This document shows, piece by piece, positions 51,755 to 63,828 of a stretch of DNA of 64,000 bases (the first letter of the stretch is position 1; every line of letters begins with the position of its first letter). Below the pieces are notes generated by a model. The model had not been told where the DNA came from and did no database searches. It saw only the letters and a program-made list of their open reading frames with translations. The position numbers and the translations under genes are program-made. The DNA is from Mangifera indica. Lineage: Eukaryota > Streptophyta > Magnoliopsida > Sapindales > Anacardiaceae. Location: positions 325,001 through 389,000 of the forward strand of contig NC_058139.1 in NCBI RefSeq assembly GCF_011075055.1, written 5' to 3'.

Positions 51755-54620
51755 CTAGCTGAAAACTGGGCAGCCTTCAACCACAACTCCCTTGGCAGTG
51801 GGACAGGTAGCATATGGGCACCCATCAAGATCATTTCCCCACCAATCAACACTTATACTTTCTAAGCCCAAGCAAAAATATATTAACACTCCCATGAATG
51901 CAAGTCCAGCATCCAGTGCCCCAGAGAGAACATAATTGTAACGCTGCCACAAGTCTGGTCGATATCTATACACAACAAACCCAGAGAGGAAGCCAATAAT
52001 AATCCAAGTAGTGTAGTTAACTGCAGTGGCTGGTGGCATCATCCCTGTGGCACCAATCAACACTGGCATGTTGATGAGTCTAATCCATTCTTGGTTAGGA
52101 TATGCTTTTGCAGCCAACCACACCAGTATTGGAGCTATTGCTCCACCTAAAAAGAACCAATTGATGGCCTCATAAGTCCCCAAATCTCCAAAAATTCTTC
52201 GTGGACCGATCAGTCCCCATATGACTGATGCATCGTAGAAGACTGTGTCACTTGGGCAAGTCCACACACTGTCAGAGGCTGTTGAGTCGCAGATATCTGT
52301 GATTGTTTCCATTAGCCACCATGCAGTGCCCAAATAAACTAAACAGGCTATGACAGTTCCTACAATCTAAGCAGATTTCAAGAGTCGTTATACTGAAAGC
52401 CTCTTAATTTAAAAGAAAAAATGAAATTGAGTTTAGGATCATAGTTATATAGGCTAACCTGTGCCATGAACATACTGAAAACCTTTTAATTTAAAAAAAA
52501 AAAAGAAATTAAGTTTAGGATTATAGTTATATAGGCTAACCTGTGCCATGAACATTGTCCTTGGAGGAATTTTCATATAGTGACCAAGCTTGAAGTCTTG
52601 CAGGAAGGTGACTGCCTGTGTCATACTTATGTAACCATACACTTTGAAGCACATATTAGCAACTGGATACCCTGGGTAAATATACCCAATTATATATTCT
52701 GTGATAATATTCAAGCCTGGTGTCTGTCATGACCAGAAGATGTCAAAATGTAAGCTAAACAATGAAGAGAAAATTATGGAAAAACGAATGCAGAAGTTAT
52801 CAAAATCTACATTATCTTACCTGGTTTGTGATGGCTGTGATGATTCCAATTGGAAGGGTGAATATAATAGCAATGACACATGCTAGTACAACACCCCACC
52901 ATGGCAACTGAAGCTGGTCATTGTAATACTCACAAGCAAAAATAGTAGCTGCTATATTTACCAGAAGGATGCAAACAAACCACCATTCAGGAACTTGTTT
53001 ATATTTCTTCATGAGTTTAGTGTGTATATCCATTCCTTTTTCCTGAAAACTGGCTTTGCTCAGCTCCCATATCTCCCTGCAATTTCAGCATTGCGTCACT
53101 GAATTGAGCATCATGGCCAGGTAATCAATTTATGTCAGAGAATAAAATTACCTTCCATGAAACAGTGCAACATGTACAACTGTGGCAGTCAGTGCAGCAA
53201 AACCAACACCGTAAGTCATGGCAAAGAATGTGCTCAAGTAAAGAGGCCCTTCTTTCTCATAAGCCGCAAGGTCCAGGTGAAAATTAGAATCAATGATGGC
53301 TGAAATATTGTATTCTTGACCAGTTGATGTGAAAAGGTCGTCAGAAAATATAGGAAACGTTTTGGCCTTATAGACATCAAGCCAATAACATATGGGGGTC
53401 AAAATATACATGACGAAAAAAAATCCTGCAGCAACATTAGCTGTGGCAAACCAAGGGCTTGCAAGGGGGCTTCCAAGGTAAGACGAGATTGTGGACCAGT
53501 CAATTCCAAAAGCACCAATTCCAAGCCCGTAAAGGCCTGAACCAAGTTGTTGGGCCAACACAGATTTGGGGAAAATCCAGCATATCCATGAGAGGGAAGT
53601 TAGCATTTCAAAGAGGTAGCCTGGGAAGACATAGTAAGCAAAGCTGCAAATAAAAGCTATAAGAAAGAATTGTGTACGAGTCAAACCACCCTTAGGCCGT
53701 TCCTCTTTCTCATGCAAAGCCCTGCAACAGAAATTGAATTGTATGAGAAGGTTTAAAGCGCCCAATCAGCCCTCTCTGCATAATACTTTACCTGAACAAA
53801 GAAACTTGAACAAGATTTGCAGGCCACCACATTGCGGCTGGTTCCACCAGATACTTTCTGAATATCCCAGCCCAACCAAACCCCAACACCTACCATTCAA
53901 ACCTCAGTAAGCCTAGCTAACATTCCAAGTTAAACTTGAAGAACAAACTGGAAAGAATCTGATCAATTAAAATACCTGTGTTGTGAAGACAACTAAGAGA
54001 GAAACAAAGAAGGTGATGTGTTTCTTATAGAAGACTTTAACAACAGTAACAACATGAATGGCGTAAACACTGCCAGCTCCAGAATTGGCAAAGATGGTGA
54101 TAAGAACATGTTCTTTAACATTGAAAGGTCCAGGATTGAGCGTAAACTCCCAACGTGTCCCTTTAAAGAAGACACGGTCAGTGATTTTTGCAGCCATTAA
54201 TTGACCGATGGGCACCACGGCAATTTGAGCTGAAATGGCTGTGATTGACAGAGGTTCTGTCCGGTACCAAAAGAACTGGTTTAGAAACGATAGAAGAACA
54301 CATGACAGAGTCCCTAACACCCACATTCGAAATGTGAGGACTGGTAAAGACGGGTCATCTGTGATTGGTACTGTTAAGGCCACTTGTTTGACCGGTGAGT
54401 TCTCTTCATGTTCTTGTAATTCATTAATCTCTGGTTGAGATTTTGATGAGGATGATGATGATGCCATGTTACTATCTTCACGATCCTTAGAAACTGCAAG
54501 AGGATTAATAAATTCAGAGTGAGAAGAAGAGACTTATAAAAACAAAAATTAAAGATTTAGAGAGGAAGATCAAGAAAAAATACTTAGAGGAGCCCTAATG
54601 TCATATGCAGATTCTTCCAT
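51755..54620 (-). CDS. Oligopeptide transporter, OPT7-like
   Basis: Seven exons in transcript order: 54620-54584, 54493-53976, 53889-53792, 53721-53152, 53076-52821, 52723-52541 and 52366-51755. All phases fit, giving about 757 residues. The 37 bp first exon ([12 protein letters not shown]) is easily missed because exon 2 has its own in-frame Met (MASSSSSS). The short acidic start with APLISKDRED is typical of plant OPTs. The protein has about 14-16 membrane segments. The two hallmark OPT motifs are present: [11 protein letters not shown] in exon 2 and KIPPRTMF in exon 6. OPT clade members are proton-coupled transporters of tetra/pentapeptides, glutathione or metal complexes; the substrate here is unknown. 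An 80 bp tandem duplication around the end of exon 6 adds a second copy of the donor site (see findings). Confidence 0.9.
52393..52555. repeat. Two-copy tandem duplication (~82 bp) around OPT7 exon 6 donor
   Basis: Copy one at 52393-52474 and copy two at 52475-52555 both run from CTGAAA(G/A)CC through TTTAATTTAAAA and GTTATATAGGCTAACC to GTGCCATGAACAT. They differ by a few substitutions and by A-run length. Each includes the last bases of exon 6 and its donor on the minus strand. Copy two adjoins the real exon. Confidence 0.9.
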
Positions 54621-57587
54621 AGTTTCTTTCTGAATCTGCTAATATCTCTGTCAAAAATGATCAGCTGAGTTTGGTTGCAGCTGCGGGCCTCGGTGGTGAT
54701 ATATTGAACATATATAATAGATGAAGTTTCATTTTCTTGTAATACAAAAATAGAAGAATCCTAAATTCATGGATGGGTACATGGCTTACAGCAAGTTAAC
54801 AGTGCAGTTATCAGTTAATTCTACAGTAACGCAATTGAAAGATATATACTGCAATCTAATAATTGTCGAATTAATTTATGGACCAGCTAGGCTCAGATAT
54901 GATAATTACAATTATATGCCATGTTTCCATACCTGGACCCAGCCTTGGTCTCAGTTTTTCTCGATCAGGCCAAGACAGAGTCACATAAGATCTATTGATA
55001 TGCGTATATATTTTTAATAGTCATTCAAATAGAATTGTGATGCTGTGGTCCATTCCATGCATTGGCAGCCTTACCAATTGCTCAGACTCTGAGTCTTAAC
55101 CACAACAGTTGAACCATGCCCAACATGATTAGTTGGGTTCGACAGCAGATCAAAGCGATTCAGTAACTTAAACACTTTTAAAACTTTGTCTGGACCAAAT
55201 TGGTTATCAGATCCCGGTTGAACTGACTTGTCCGGTTTCAAAACCAGAACTATATGAAGGGTTGATTAGATGAACTGTGGTAAATGAGTCCTCACACCAA
55301 TCAATAAAATTTATTTATTTTTTCTGTGGACTCACCAATCAAAGAAGATATAAAATGTTTGGTTCCCGAACTAACTTTATGAACTACCATTGTTTTACAG
55401 TTTCTACCTGCAAGTCTTAACAACCAAAAAGAGACCGGTATGGTCATCTTTAAAGAGATTCAGGTTTCCCATCCCGGAATTATTTTTAGCATATAATTTA
55501 GAGCCACGTTGCATTTTCTTATAAGCTGCTAAGTTGAAATTCCTGAAAGTCTTTAGGTTTCAACTAAAGTCGTCATAGCTTAGCTCAGCCGTCTGCAATT
55601 TTGAAGCAGTCGGTTGCAGGGGTTCCGTTTCAAACTTAATATGTTTTTTTGTTAACGTTGGAACTTTGCTTTCTGAGCCTAAATTATGAGGTCAGAAGTT
55701 GCTTATTTGCATTAACTTGTTAAACATTAAACGTAAAGGATTAATCCAGCCACCCGCTTAGTTTTCAAATCTTCGAATTTTAGTTCCTTTCAGAATCTTC
55801 TGCTGATGCAATTGAATCAAAATTATGCGCATGAGACAGTCTTTATAAATGTCCCACTGTTTTTTTTTTTTTTTTTTTTTTTTAATGAGACGACGCACAT
55901 GGGTCGCATCAAGAGTCCTTTTTATAATAATAATATTTGGCTCATAATAAGCCAGCTCTCGCAAAGTTGAGATATGAAAAAACAAATGAAGAATCCTAAA
56001 GGCTTAATTTGCTCTTTACCGTAAATTGTTCATGATTATGATCCCTTCTTGTTTGTTGGCGGAGGCATGCCTTCAAACATGGGCATGGCAAAGATAACAA
56101 TTTTGGCCCCATCTTCCGCTAGAAAGTTGGTTAAGGAGGTTCACAGTACAATTTCCTACAATTATGGAACTGGCTGAAGTTTTTCTGGAAAAATGATTAT
56201 AGGCCCTTACGAAAGATCTTCCGAGGTCCATTAGAAACTCTTTTTGAGTTCTCCAAGCCCATTTCACCACTATGTTAGTGAAGACAATAAGATTGGAATT
56301 GATTTAACAGGTCGAATTTGATTCAAGGAACACAAGCTACCCAGTTCGAACAAAAGTTCAGATTTGTTTCATAAAATAAACAAGATCAAAATGGGTCAGA
56401 TATCAATCTCAAACTAATATTTTAAATTTAAATTGAAAACAAAGTTCATATTGAATTTAGCCTTGGGACACTCACAATCCAAACAACGATTATGTTATGT
56501 TATTTGATGGTTTCTGTCTGATACTCAATTTCTTTAATTAGAAACAATTCATCCCAGAAGTACAGTAATGGAAATTGGATAACAGAATTTTTTACAATTC
56601 AACGTATACATGACATTGGAATTGAATTTAATTTGTGGCAAGTCTAAATTAAACTTAGTTTGAGATTGATTCGAACTTAAAATAATCAACTCAAAATCCA
56701 TTCAAGATTAATGAATTAATTTTTAAATTGCGCTAGAAAATAATTTAATTTGGAATTGCATCTAAAACAATTCAAAATCAAATATTTAGACCATTCAAAC
56801 TTGACGCACTCATTGTAGGAAATAGGGCTAAATTTTTATCAAACTTAACTTATTTTAAATTCGAGTTTTGGTCTCAATCTTTTACAAATTTTAGGGAAAA
56901 AAGGGTAAATTGGTAAATTTAAAGACAAGATGATGTCAATAAAGTCTTCAACAGCTCCAGAGCTACTTGTCATTCTACTTCTACACTTCTTCTCAGAAAC
57001 CCACCAGATTAGGACCCAACTGAGCACTTTTACAGTCGAGAAAAAACACCCTAGCACACTCTCTTACTCGCCATCACCTACACACATGGAACACTGGTCA
57101 GGTTTGAACCCATAACATTTCTCTTTAATCTCCACCTGTGACTTGTTTCTTCATTTTTTTAATATTATCTTCACCGATCTGTTCAATTGAATTTATAATT
57201 CTCCATGTTCAAGTCCAAAAAACAAAATTTTAGAATTCAGTAGAAGTTTCCTTTCTTTTACTTGAGGTGGGGTTGCGCTTATGTGGGTTCATTTCAAATT
57301 CTAGTTTCAATTACGGGTTGCAAACCTTCTTGCCCCTGATCTTGTCTTTATCAGTCTTCTTCTCAATCGTTTTTGTTCTCAGAAATATCTTGTTTGAGAT
57401 CATAAATTGATCTGTATCTTAATATTGTGAATATGATTTATATCAGATTTTGATATTTGACAGTTTCCCTTGCTCTTTTGTGTCTGTAGCCACGGATTGT
57501 TATTGATTTCACTGGGATTGATACCGGTACTTATCTTGAAGTTCATTTTGGGGGCAGCTGATTAGTCTGTGTTTATAATAATTTCCG
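54621..57587. other. Intergenic: divergent promoters of OPT7-like and Yippee-like genes
   Basis: About 3 kb without a credible gene. It has a poly(T) run at 55860-55883 and TTGAATT/AATTCAA-rich words at 56280-56830 that resemble blocks elsewhere in the window. From about 57000 on, the sequence may contain the Yippee 5' leader, possibly with an intron that ends at TCTGTAG near 57490. Small ORFs at 56073-56270 and 56845-57057 match nothing I recognise. Confidence 0.4.
55860..55883. repeat. Poly(T) tract
   Basis: A run of about 24 T (A on the minus strand). No poly(A)-tailed retrotransposon end could be tied to it. Confidence 0.9.
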
Positions 57588-58381
57588 ATGGGGGAGATTA
57601 TTGGGCCAAGAATGTACAGCTGCTGTAATTGCAGAAACCATGTTGCCCTTCATGATGATGTCATTTCCAAGTCTTTTCAGGTACATGATTATTTTTTTTT
57701 TCAGTAAATTATGCGTTGGTTTAAAATAGATCAATAGGTTTATCAGTCTGATAATGCTGAATGTCTCACTTTGATGATAAAGACAATCAATGAGACATTT
57801 TAAGGGTAAACTAAAAGGACTGATGTAACACCCATAAGCAAATCACACGTCAGTTATGAGGATCTCATATCCCTTTGGGCTCCTATGCTCGGGGCTCGTA
57901 AACTGTAAAAACATGTTTTGGATTATAAAATCCAAAAGTAAAACCGTGGTTAAAGCATATATTATTTTAATAGTGGGAGAGGCTATTGGACCAAGAATGT
58001 TGTTGAGCAAACGTCAAGGAGAATGCTAAGGTGAATGTGGTGAATTTTTCAACTGAAGTCTTAAAATTTGTTTATTAAAATTTTTTAAGGCTAAGTTAAG
58101 TGGGATTTCATTGAGTTGGATTGTCAATTTGTGTATATTAATCTTGTTATTAGGGAAGAAATGGTAGAGCGTTTCTGTTCTCTCATGCCATGAACATTGT
58201 GGTTGGGCCTAAGGAGGACCGGCAACTCATGACTGGTCTGCACACGGTTGCTGACGTTTACTGCAGCGACTGCCAGGAGGTGTTAGGCTGGAAGTATGAA
58301 CGAGCTTATGAGGAAACTCAAAAGTATAAGGAAGGGAAATTCATTCTTGAGAAATCAAAAATAGCCAAGGAAAATTGGTAG
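57588..58381 (+). CDS. Yippee-like zinc-binding protein
   Basis: Two exons, 57588-57680 and 58154-58381, joining in frame into 106 residues, a normal Yippee length. It starts [20 protein letters not shown]. Two CxxC pairs (CNC in the N-terminal exon and [11 protein letters not shown] in the second) form the zinc site of the Yippee domain. Conserved blocks are [19 protein letters not shown] and [20 protein letters not shown]. Yippee proteins share a fold with cereblon and MIS18, and YPEL5-type members work with ubiquitin-ligase complexes; the plant function is open. An AATAAA at 58551 may serve as poly(A) signal. Confidence 0.92.
57800..58050. repeat. Possible transposon-derived insert in Yippee intron
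   Basis: Within the intron, 57815-58045 is less AT-rich and reads ATGTAACACCCATAAGC, later GGGCTCCTATGCTCGGGGC, then a segment GTGGGAGAGGCTATTGGACC. The TGTAACACCC start is seen at the ends of some plant LTR elements. No clear borders or target duplication were found, so this is a weak call. Confidence 0.25.
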
Positions 58382-59618
58382 TACCTACCTAAGATGATTT
58401 CTTGCTTATTAGTCTCCTGAATTCAGATCGTGTGGAGCATGGATGATCCTTTCAAGTGTTTATATTAGCTGCAATATTCTCCTGCATTAGTCTTTTGTTT
58501 CCTGTGTAGATGTTGTAATGAAAGTCATTGGTTTTGTTAATGAGATTGTGAATAAAGATTTACAAATCTTGGATGATGACCAGATGTTTTAGCTTTTGTT
58601 TTGTCCTTGTGAAATAAAATTGAGTATCAAGTTTTGAGTATCTAATTGATTATTTAAATACTCAATCACATTGTCTAACTATATCAATTGAATTCTCCAA
58701 ATTATCTTATTAATGATGTGAAAGAAAATAGTGCGAGGGCTTTCAATTCAATCTTTGTCTGTATCTAATTACCCTGCATGTGATTAGGATGTTTAACAAG
58801 CTTACACAGGTTAGTGATATGAAAATAGAACGAACTAGCAGGTAATGCATCACTAAGAAGCAATTGAGAATAAGCTAAAATTGTTTGGCAATAGCAAGGA
58901 GGGTTGGATTTGATATTAGTTGTTTGAGTTCAGAATGAATAATTTGAGCTATAATAAAGGTGAGGCTTGTTTTTATCAAACAATTTAAGTTCAAATTGAT
59001 TCAAATATTTAAATTCGAATTAACTCAAATCGAATCTAAAATAAAATTGTTTTAGAGTTTCAAGTCATTGACCTTGAACAAATTTTGAATTAGTTTTTTG
59101 AACTAAATCTTGTTTGAACTTAGTCTAGATTGAATTAAAGGTGGATTCAAACTGAATTGGTTTGAACAATTTTAAACTCAACTTCAATTTGAGTTAACTT
59201 AAATGGATCAAGCTCATTGAAAAGTTTTATAGTAGACAATGATGGCAGAATCATCACCGACTGAAGCTAAGCTTTCTAAATAAGGGTTGAGCCCAAATCA
59301 GTCTTTGTTCAGACTCGATGGGCTTGAATCATTTAATCGATTGAATCCAGCCCTAGGGGCAGAAGCTGTGGAGTTATTGGTGTGGTACACAAAAGTGGAC
59401 AAAAATATTATTGGTAAAGTGGCACTGCAAATAATGTTATAAGGTGTTACGGGAAATAAAAGGCTTCTATAATTAAAACGTTAAAAAGAAACCAAATGAA
59501 AAGAATCAGTTGAACAATGGTGCTTATTTCCAATGCAACAGTCACAAGGGAACACCAGCAACAACTAAATCAAAAGTAGGTAAAAGAGAAAAATCATAAC
59601 CAGGGAAAATTTACTACA
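58382..59618. other. Intergenic between convergent Yippee-like and WNK genes
   Basis: About 1.24 kb. The first 170 bp are probably the Yippee 3' UTR. A candidate TIR element occupies 58900-59354 (separate entry). The rest is AT-rich flank. Confidence 0.55.
58900..59354. mobile_element. Candidate degenerate TIR element (same family as 19064 MITE)
   Basis: The left end AGGGTTGGATTTGAT and the right end (reverse complement AGGGCTGGATTCAAT) are inverted repeats and closely match the ends of the 19064 element (AGGGTTGGATTTAAG / AGGGCTGGACTCGAA). The interior has inverted TTGAACTCAA and AATTTGAGTT words. No clean target-site duplication remains (AGCAAGGA left, AGGGGCAG right), so it is an older copy. 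Confidence 0.55.
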
Positions 59619-62410
59619 TCAAATAACAGATATGTTCTTCTTCATCCACCTCTTCCTGACATCTTCCATAGCTTCTTCCCTCAGCCTCAGCAGTTCCTGC
59701 AAAGACTGGTCATATAGTGTTGCAATGGCATCAAGCTCCGTCTTTAGCTCAGAACACAGATGATCTTTCTCTGGTAGAGATAGAGAGGAGATGCTTGATG
59801 ACAAGCTTGGAACTTTTGATATATTAGAGCATGAATCAATGAAGGATGTCTCAGAGTTCTGCATGGACCGATTCATCAAAATAGGTTCACCAACATTCAT
59901 CCCATCAGTTTTATCATGAATTGGATCATGAGAACTGAAACCATATGCATTGGAACCATTATGGAATTCATGTCCAAAAGATTTGTCGGTACTGGTAGCT
60001 GAGGTGATTGAGACGTCAAATTCAGTAGATATACCTGAACTGAAAGATTCTTGAGTGTCTTGATATTTCATAATGCCCAACTTTGAGGGGACACCTTCAT
60101 TGCTAACTGCCTCTGCAAAAACCTTAATAGACTCTTCAGAATACTTCAAGCACTTCGACGACATTAAATTGTTTTGCAGAACAGTAGAATCATTATACAA
60201 ACCGCTCTGCAAACTCGAAGTACTACAGGATGAAGGATTCCAACTTGGCACCAGCTTGAAGATCAAGTTATCAATCAACTCGGCTATAGAAATGACATCA
60301 TCATGTGACAAATCAAGTTGTTCAACCATCTCCTCAGCTATTGAAATTGCAGTATCGGAATCAATGTAGAAAATAAAATGGATATTACTCACGTGACCTG
60401 ATACAAACACAACATTATCAGATCACAGCAGAGGGAACAAAATCGATCTCTAATTCCATAGCAAATTAACTTACCCTTTCTATTAACAATGCGCAGGGTC
60501 AATGAAATGGTATTATCTTCATTTTTCTCTCCTCTCAATCTGAATTCATTATTCTCAGTAAACTGCTTAAGTTCTAGAGTTAAAAACCGTGTTTCGATAC
60601 TGCTTTTTGTGAAAGAGCTATCTGAAAGCTTCTTATAGTTAAGGTCTATGTCCATAGGATGAGGTTCAGATTGGGGCAAATTCATTCCCTTAGGAATAAT
60701 ATTTGGTAGTTGCAGGGGATTACAAACATGCTCCTTTTGATTTTCACTGGCAAGAAAGGTATCTTTCAAGAGCTCCACGGCAGGCAATCGTATGGATGCT
60801 GGAACAAGACACTTTTCTATGAATTGCTTAACCTCGGGGTTATTCACTTTACCAAGAGAAGCAGGCTTTATGCCCTGCAAAGAAAGAAGTGGAGATAAAG
60901 ATCAAAATGCCAATTGAAAGTGGGAATGGGTATAAGAACAATGCATTGCAGGCAGTTGCAAACTTACAGAGGTAACCTTCTTATATATTTGCGCTGGATT
61001 TTTGCACTCACTATACGGGTATTCACAAGTAACCATCTCCAACATGCACAAGCCAAAAGAGTATATATCAACAAGTTCATTGTATTCTTCTTCATACAGC
61101 TCTGGTGCCATGAATTCTGGGGTACCTGTGCAGTTGACAAGGAAATTACTAACATGGTCCAAAGATCCACAGTGTTTGAGAAGATAGAATTATTACCAAT
61201 AACACTTCGAGCCCTAGGCTGCTGCATGACAATTGCCAACCCAAGATCTCCGATTTTGACTTCCCCATTATTTCCATTGACAAATATATTGTCACATTTC
61301 AAATCTCGATGAATGATAGGAGGATTATGACTATGCAAATAGTGCAAGCCTCGAAGAATCTGTCTTGCCCAGTTTTTTATGGCTTTCATATTGACATTCT
61401 TATGCTTCTTACGATATCTATATCCACAGATAATTATAACATACGTAAGTATAGAATCCATAAGGTAAAAGAAGAGCCTGAAACAGTCTGAAGAAACTTA
61501 CTGTCTTAAACTCCCGGAAGTGAACAACTCAGTTATCATGTTAATAGTGCTGTTCTTGTCATCCACCCAAGAGTTACAGAACTTTATGATGTTTTCATGC
61601 TTCAGGGACTTGAGAAGATGAACCTCTGAATATAATCTTTCTAGCTGATCAGGTGACTGCAATACATCTTCAATATTCACTTGGTTCCAGGCAACTTCAA
61701 TTCCATCAACCTCATCAAATGCCTTATATCTACACATACATTAAAAAATGACACCAAAGCACAAAAAATTTACAGTTAACAAACAACGACACATTTCTCA
61801 ATAGCCATTAACAACTGGTCAAATTCCAGTTACCAACTACTAGAATAAGAAACTAAAAACACAAAAGTTACAGAGCCATACACAGTCTTGAATGCTCCTT
61901 TCCCCAAGATTTCATCGTACTGAAGGAAGAGAAACAAGCAAAGATAATATCACTCAATCTAATAGACGCAAGCAACTCAAGACAACCACAAAAAAAAAAA
62001 AAAACTCTAAATTCAACCAATAATATATACTGAAAGCTCTAAACGAGATCATTCCAATAGCTTCAATTGTAATAAAAGGCAACACAAAATTCAATTTCAT
62101 CACCCAAATAGTAATTCAGCAACAAAAACAACAATGAAAAACTATAAATCAAGTCTCCAAATACAGCAAAAAGAATACAAAACAAGTTAACCCTAATTCT
62201 CCCTAAATCAAGCTGAAATCTATCGAACTGCAGTAATTGGATCTAACAGGAACTTAAAATGCACAATTTTTAAAATAATAATTAAAATAAAAATAACAAT
62301 ATTTCGAAGAGACGCGAGAAACGTACCCGACCGTATCGACCCGATGGATCCTTCTCAGTGAATTCACCATCTTCCGCCACCAATTTCCCCCGACCCGAAT
62401 CAAAATTCAT
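59619..62410 (-). CDS. WNK kinase (with-no-lysine), WNK8/10-like
   Basis: Seven exons in transcript order: 62410-62327, 61919-61882, 61729-61502, 61417-61197, 61125-60968, 60874-60475 and 60397-59619. They join in frame into about 635 residues. The kinase has the WNK-specific first subdomain [17 protein letters not shown], where the catalytic Lys lies in the glycine loop and the usual VAxK Lys is replaced by Asn (EVAWNQV). [13 protein letters not shown] (for DFG) and [11 protein letters not shown] follow. After the domain come a WNK autoinhibitory-type block ([14 protein letters not shown]...[14 protein letters not shown]) and a Ser-rich tail that ends in a coiled coil with [15 protein letters not shown]. 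Plant WNKs act in ion homeostasis, flowering and RGS1 trafficking. It is the last gene of an order shared, from memory, with Arabidopsis At5g41940-At5g41990. Confidence 0.92.
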
Positions 62411-63828
62411 TTTTACAAAAATTAAAAAAAAAAAACGAAAATCCACAACACGCAGAAGGAAAGCTAAAAGCCAAAAAAGAAAAAAAAAAGAAAACAAAGT
62501 ATTAGAGGAGGTTTTTGATTTTGACTCCGATTGGAAGGGAAGACAAGAAGCGGAGATGCTGCTGTTCGGAGAAAGCTTCACAAGCCACGTAATAAGAATC
62601 GAATGCCGTTCGAAATCTGAACCGGCAAACAGTGTCGTACAAATGCATTTCCCATGGCGATGACTTCAATTCCATTCCTGAACTTCGATCGCAATGTGAT
62701 CTCTTCATCTTGATACCATTTTAATGTGCATTTCACGAATTGAATTGAATTGAATCCTAAAGTTAGAGAGCTGTTTGAGAGCAAAAACTCGGGAACTAAC
62801 AGCTGTGAAATGTCCACGCGAGACGAGAGGAACGTGGAATCTTTTAGAATTTCATGCGTAAAATACTAAAATTTTAGGCACATCACGGGGATGGGACCGG
62901 AGCGGAGATGTTTAATTGCCTTGGTATTATATTTCTTTTAAAATTAATTAATGTTCTAATATCCGGATCGGATCAGGTTCAGGTCTTTCTCAATCACTCG
63001 GATCGGGATACAAACATTAACATTGTTAATAGATATATTTAAATCAATCAAAGTTGTATATTCTAAATTATTGTCGTCAATAGATGTTATGAATTAAGAT
63101 TGAACCCACGATTAAAATATGATCAGTAGTATAGTTTGTTACTGTTTAAAACAATCCAATGCCAATGGTTTAAAATATATCAACTTAGACGGAATTAACC
63201 ATTAGTAGTATGTCCTGATGAAACCAACTTAACTTTACAATAGTAGAAGAACCCGTGAGTGGTTGGAGAGTGGATTACACGATGTTGTGCGAGAGTGGGA
63301 ACCGGGAAGAGGTTTGAGTTGGCGTGGCGAGCATCATATCAACTGTCAACTAATGGAACAAATCTCCTTTCTACGTGTGCCTTCACTGAAATGCAAATTC
63401 GAAACGGAATTTTTACGCCTAAAACGCAAATCGTGCGCCTTCAATTATACGGCGTCATTGTTTATTCAACGTACGGTACGAGTTCTAAGCTAATACAACT
63501 TCTTTTCATGGTCACATTATCCTCCTTTTTTAATTTTTTAATTATATTTTACAATAGAATGCATCACCAACATTTTACAATAGAATGTATCACGAAATGA
63601 CATAATTTTCCAGTATATTTTTTTCCTACCACATTCAAATAATAACAGAGGTAGGTAAGCTTACAAAACTTTTGAAGCACTGAATCTGCATTGTTAGAAA
63701 ATGAAACATCAAGGTAGCTATCTTATCTCATTGTATCCTCCAGGGCTAATAAAATTCGTGAAAGTAAAAGCGGTAAAAAGGAACATAACAATATATCCTC
63801 CTTGCACCCTCCCTCCACCTTCTTCACA
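62411..63828. other. Intergenic, WNK promoter side
   Basis: About 1.4 kb between the WNK start and the 3' end of the UBX gene. It includes the WNK leader (to about 62830) and AT-rich DNA. The open frames at 63259-63600 resemble no protein I know. Confidence 0.45.
62502..62708 (-). other. Possible upstream ORF in WNK 5' leader
   Basis: A 68-residue ATG-started frame (MKRSHCDRSSGMELKSSPWE...) lies 92 bp upstream of the WNK start codon and does not overlap it. If the transcript starts above 62708, it would be a uORF that could reduce WNK translation. There is no evidence that it is conserved. Confidence 0.3.

Noticed and set aside
56073..56270. 65-residue minus-strand ORF in the OPT7/Yippee spacer
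   Set aside because: No recognisable motif and no neighbouring exons; could at most be a fragment of an unknown repeat, so not called as a gene.
63259..63600. 113-residue plus-strand ORF near the right end
   Set aside because: Two overlapping frames of similar length, no family resemblance, no splice context.
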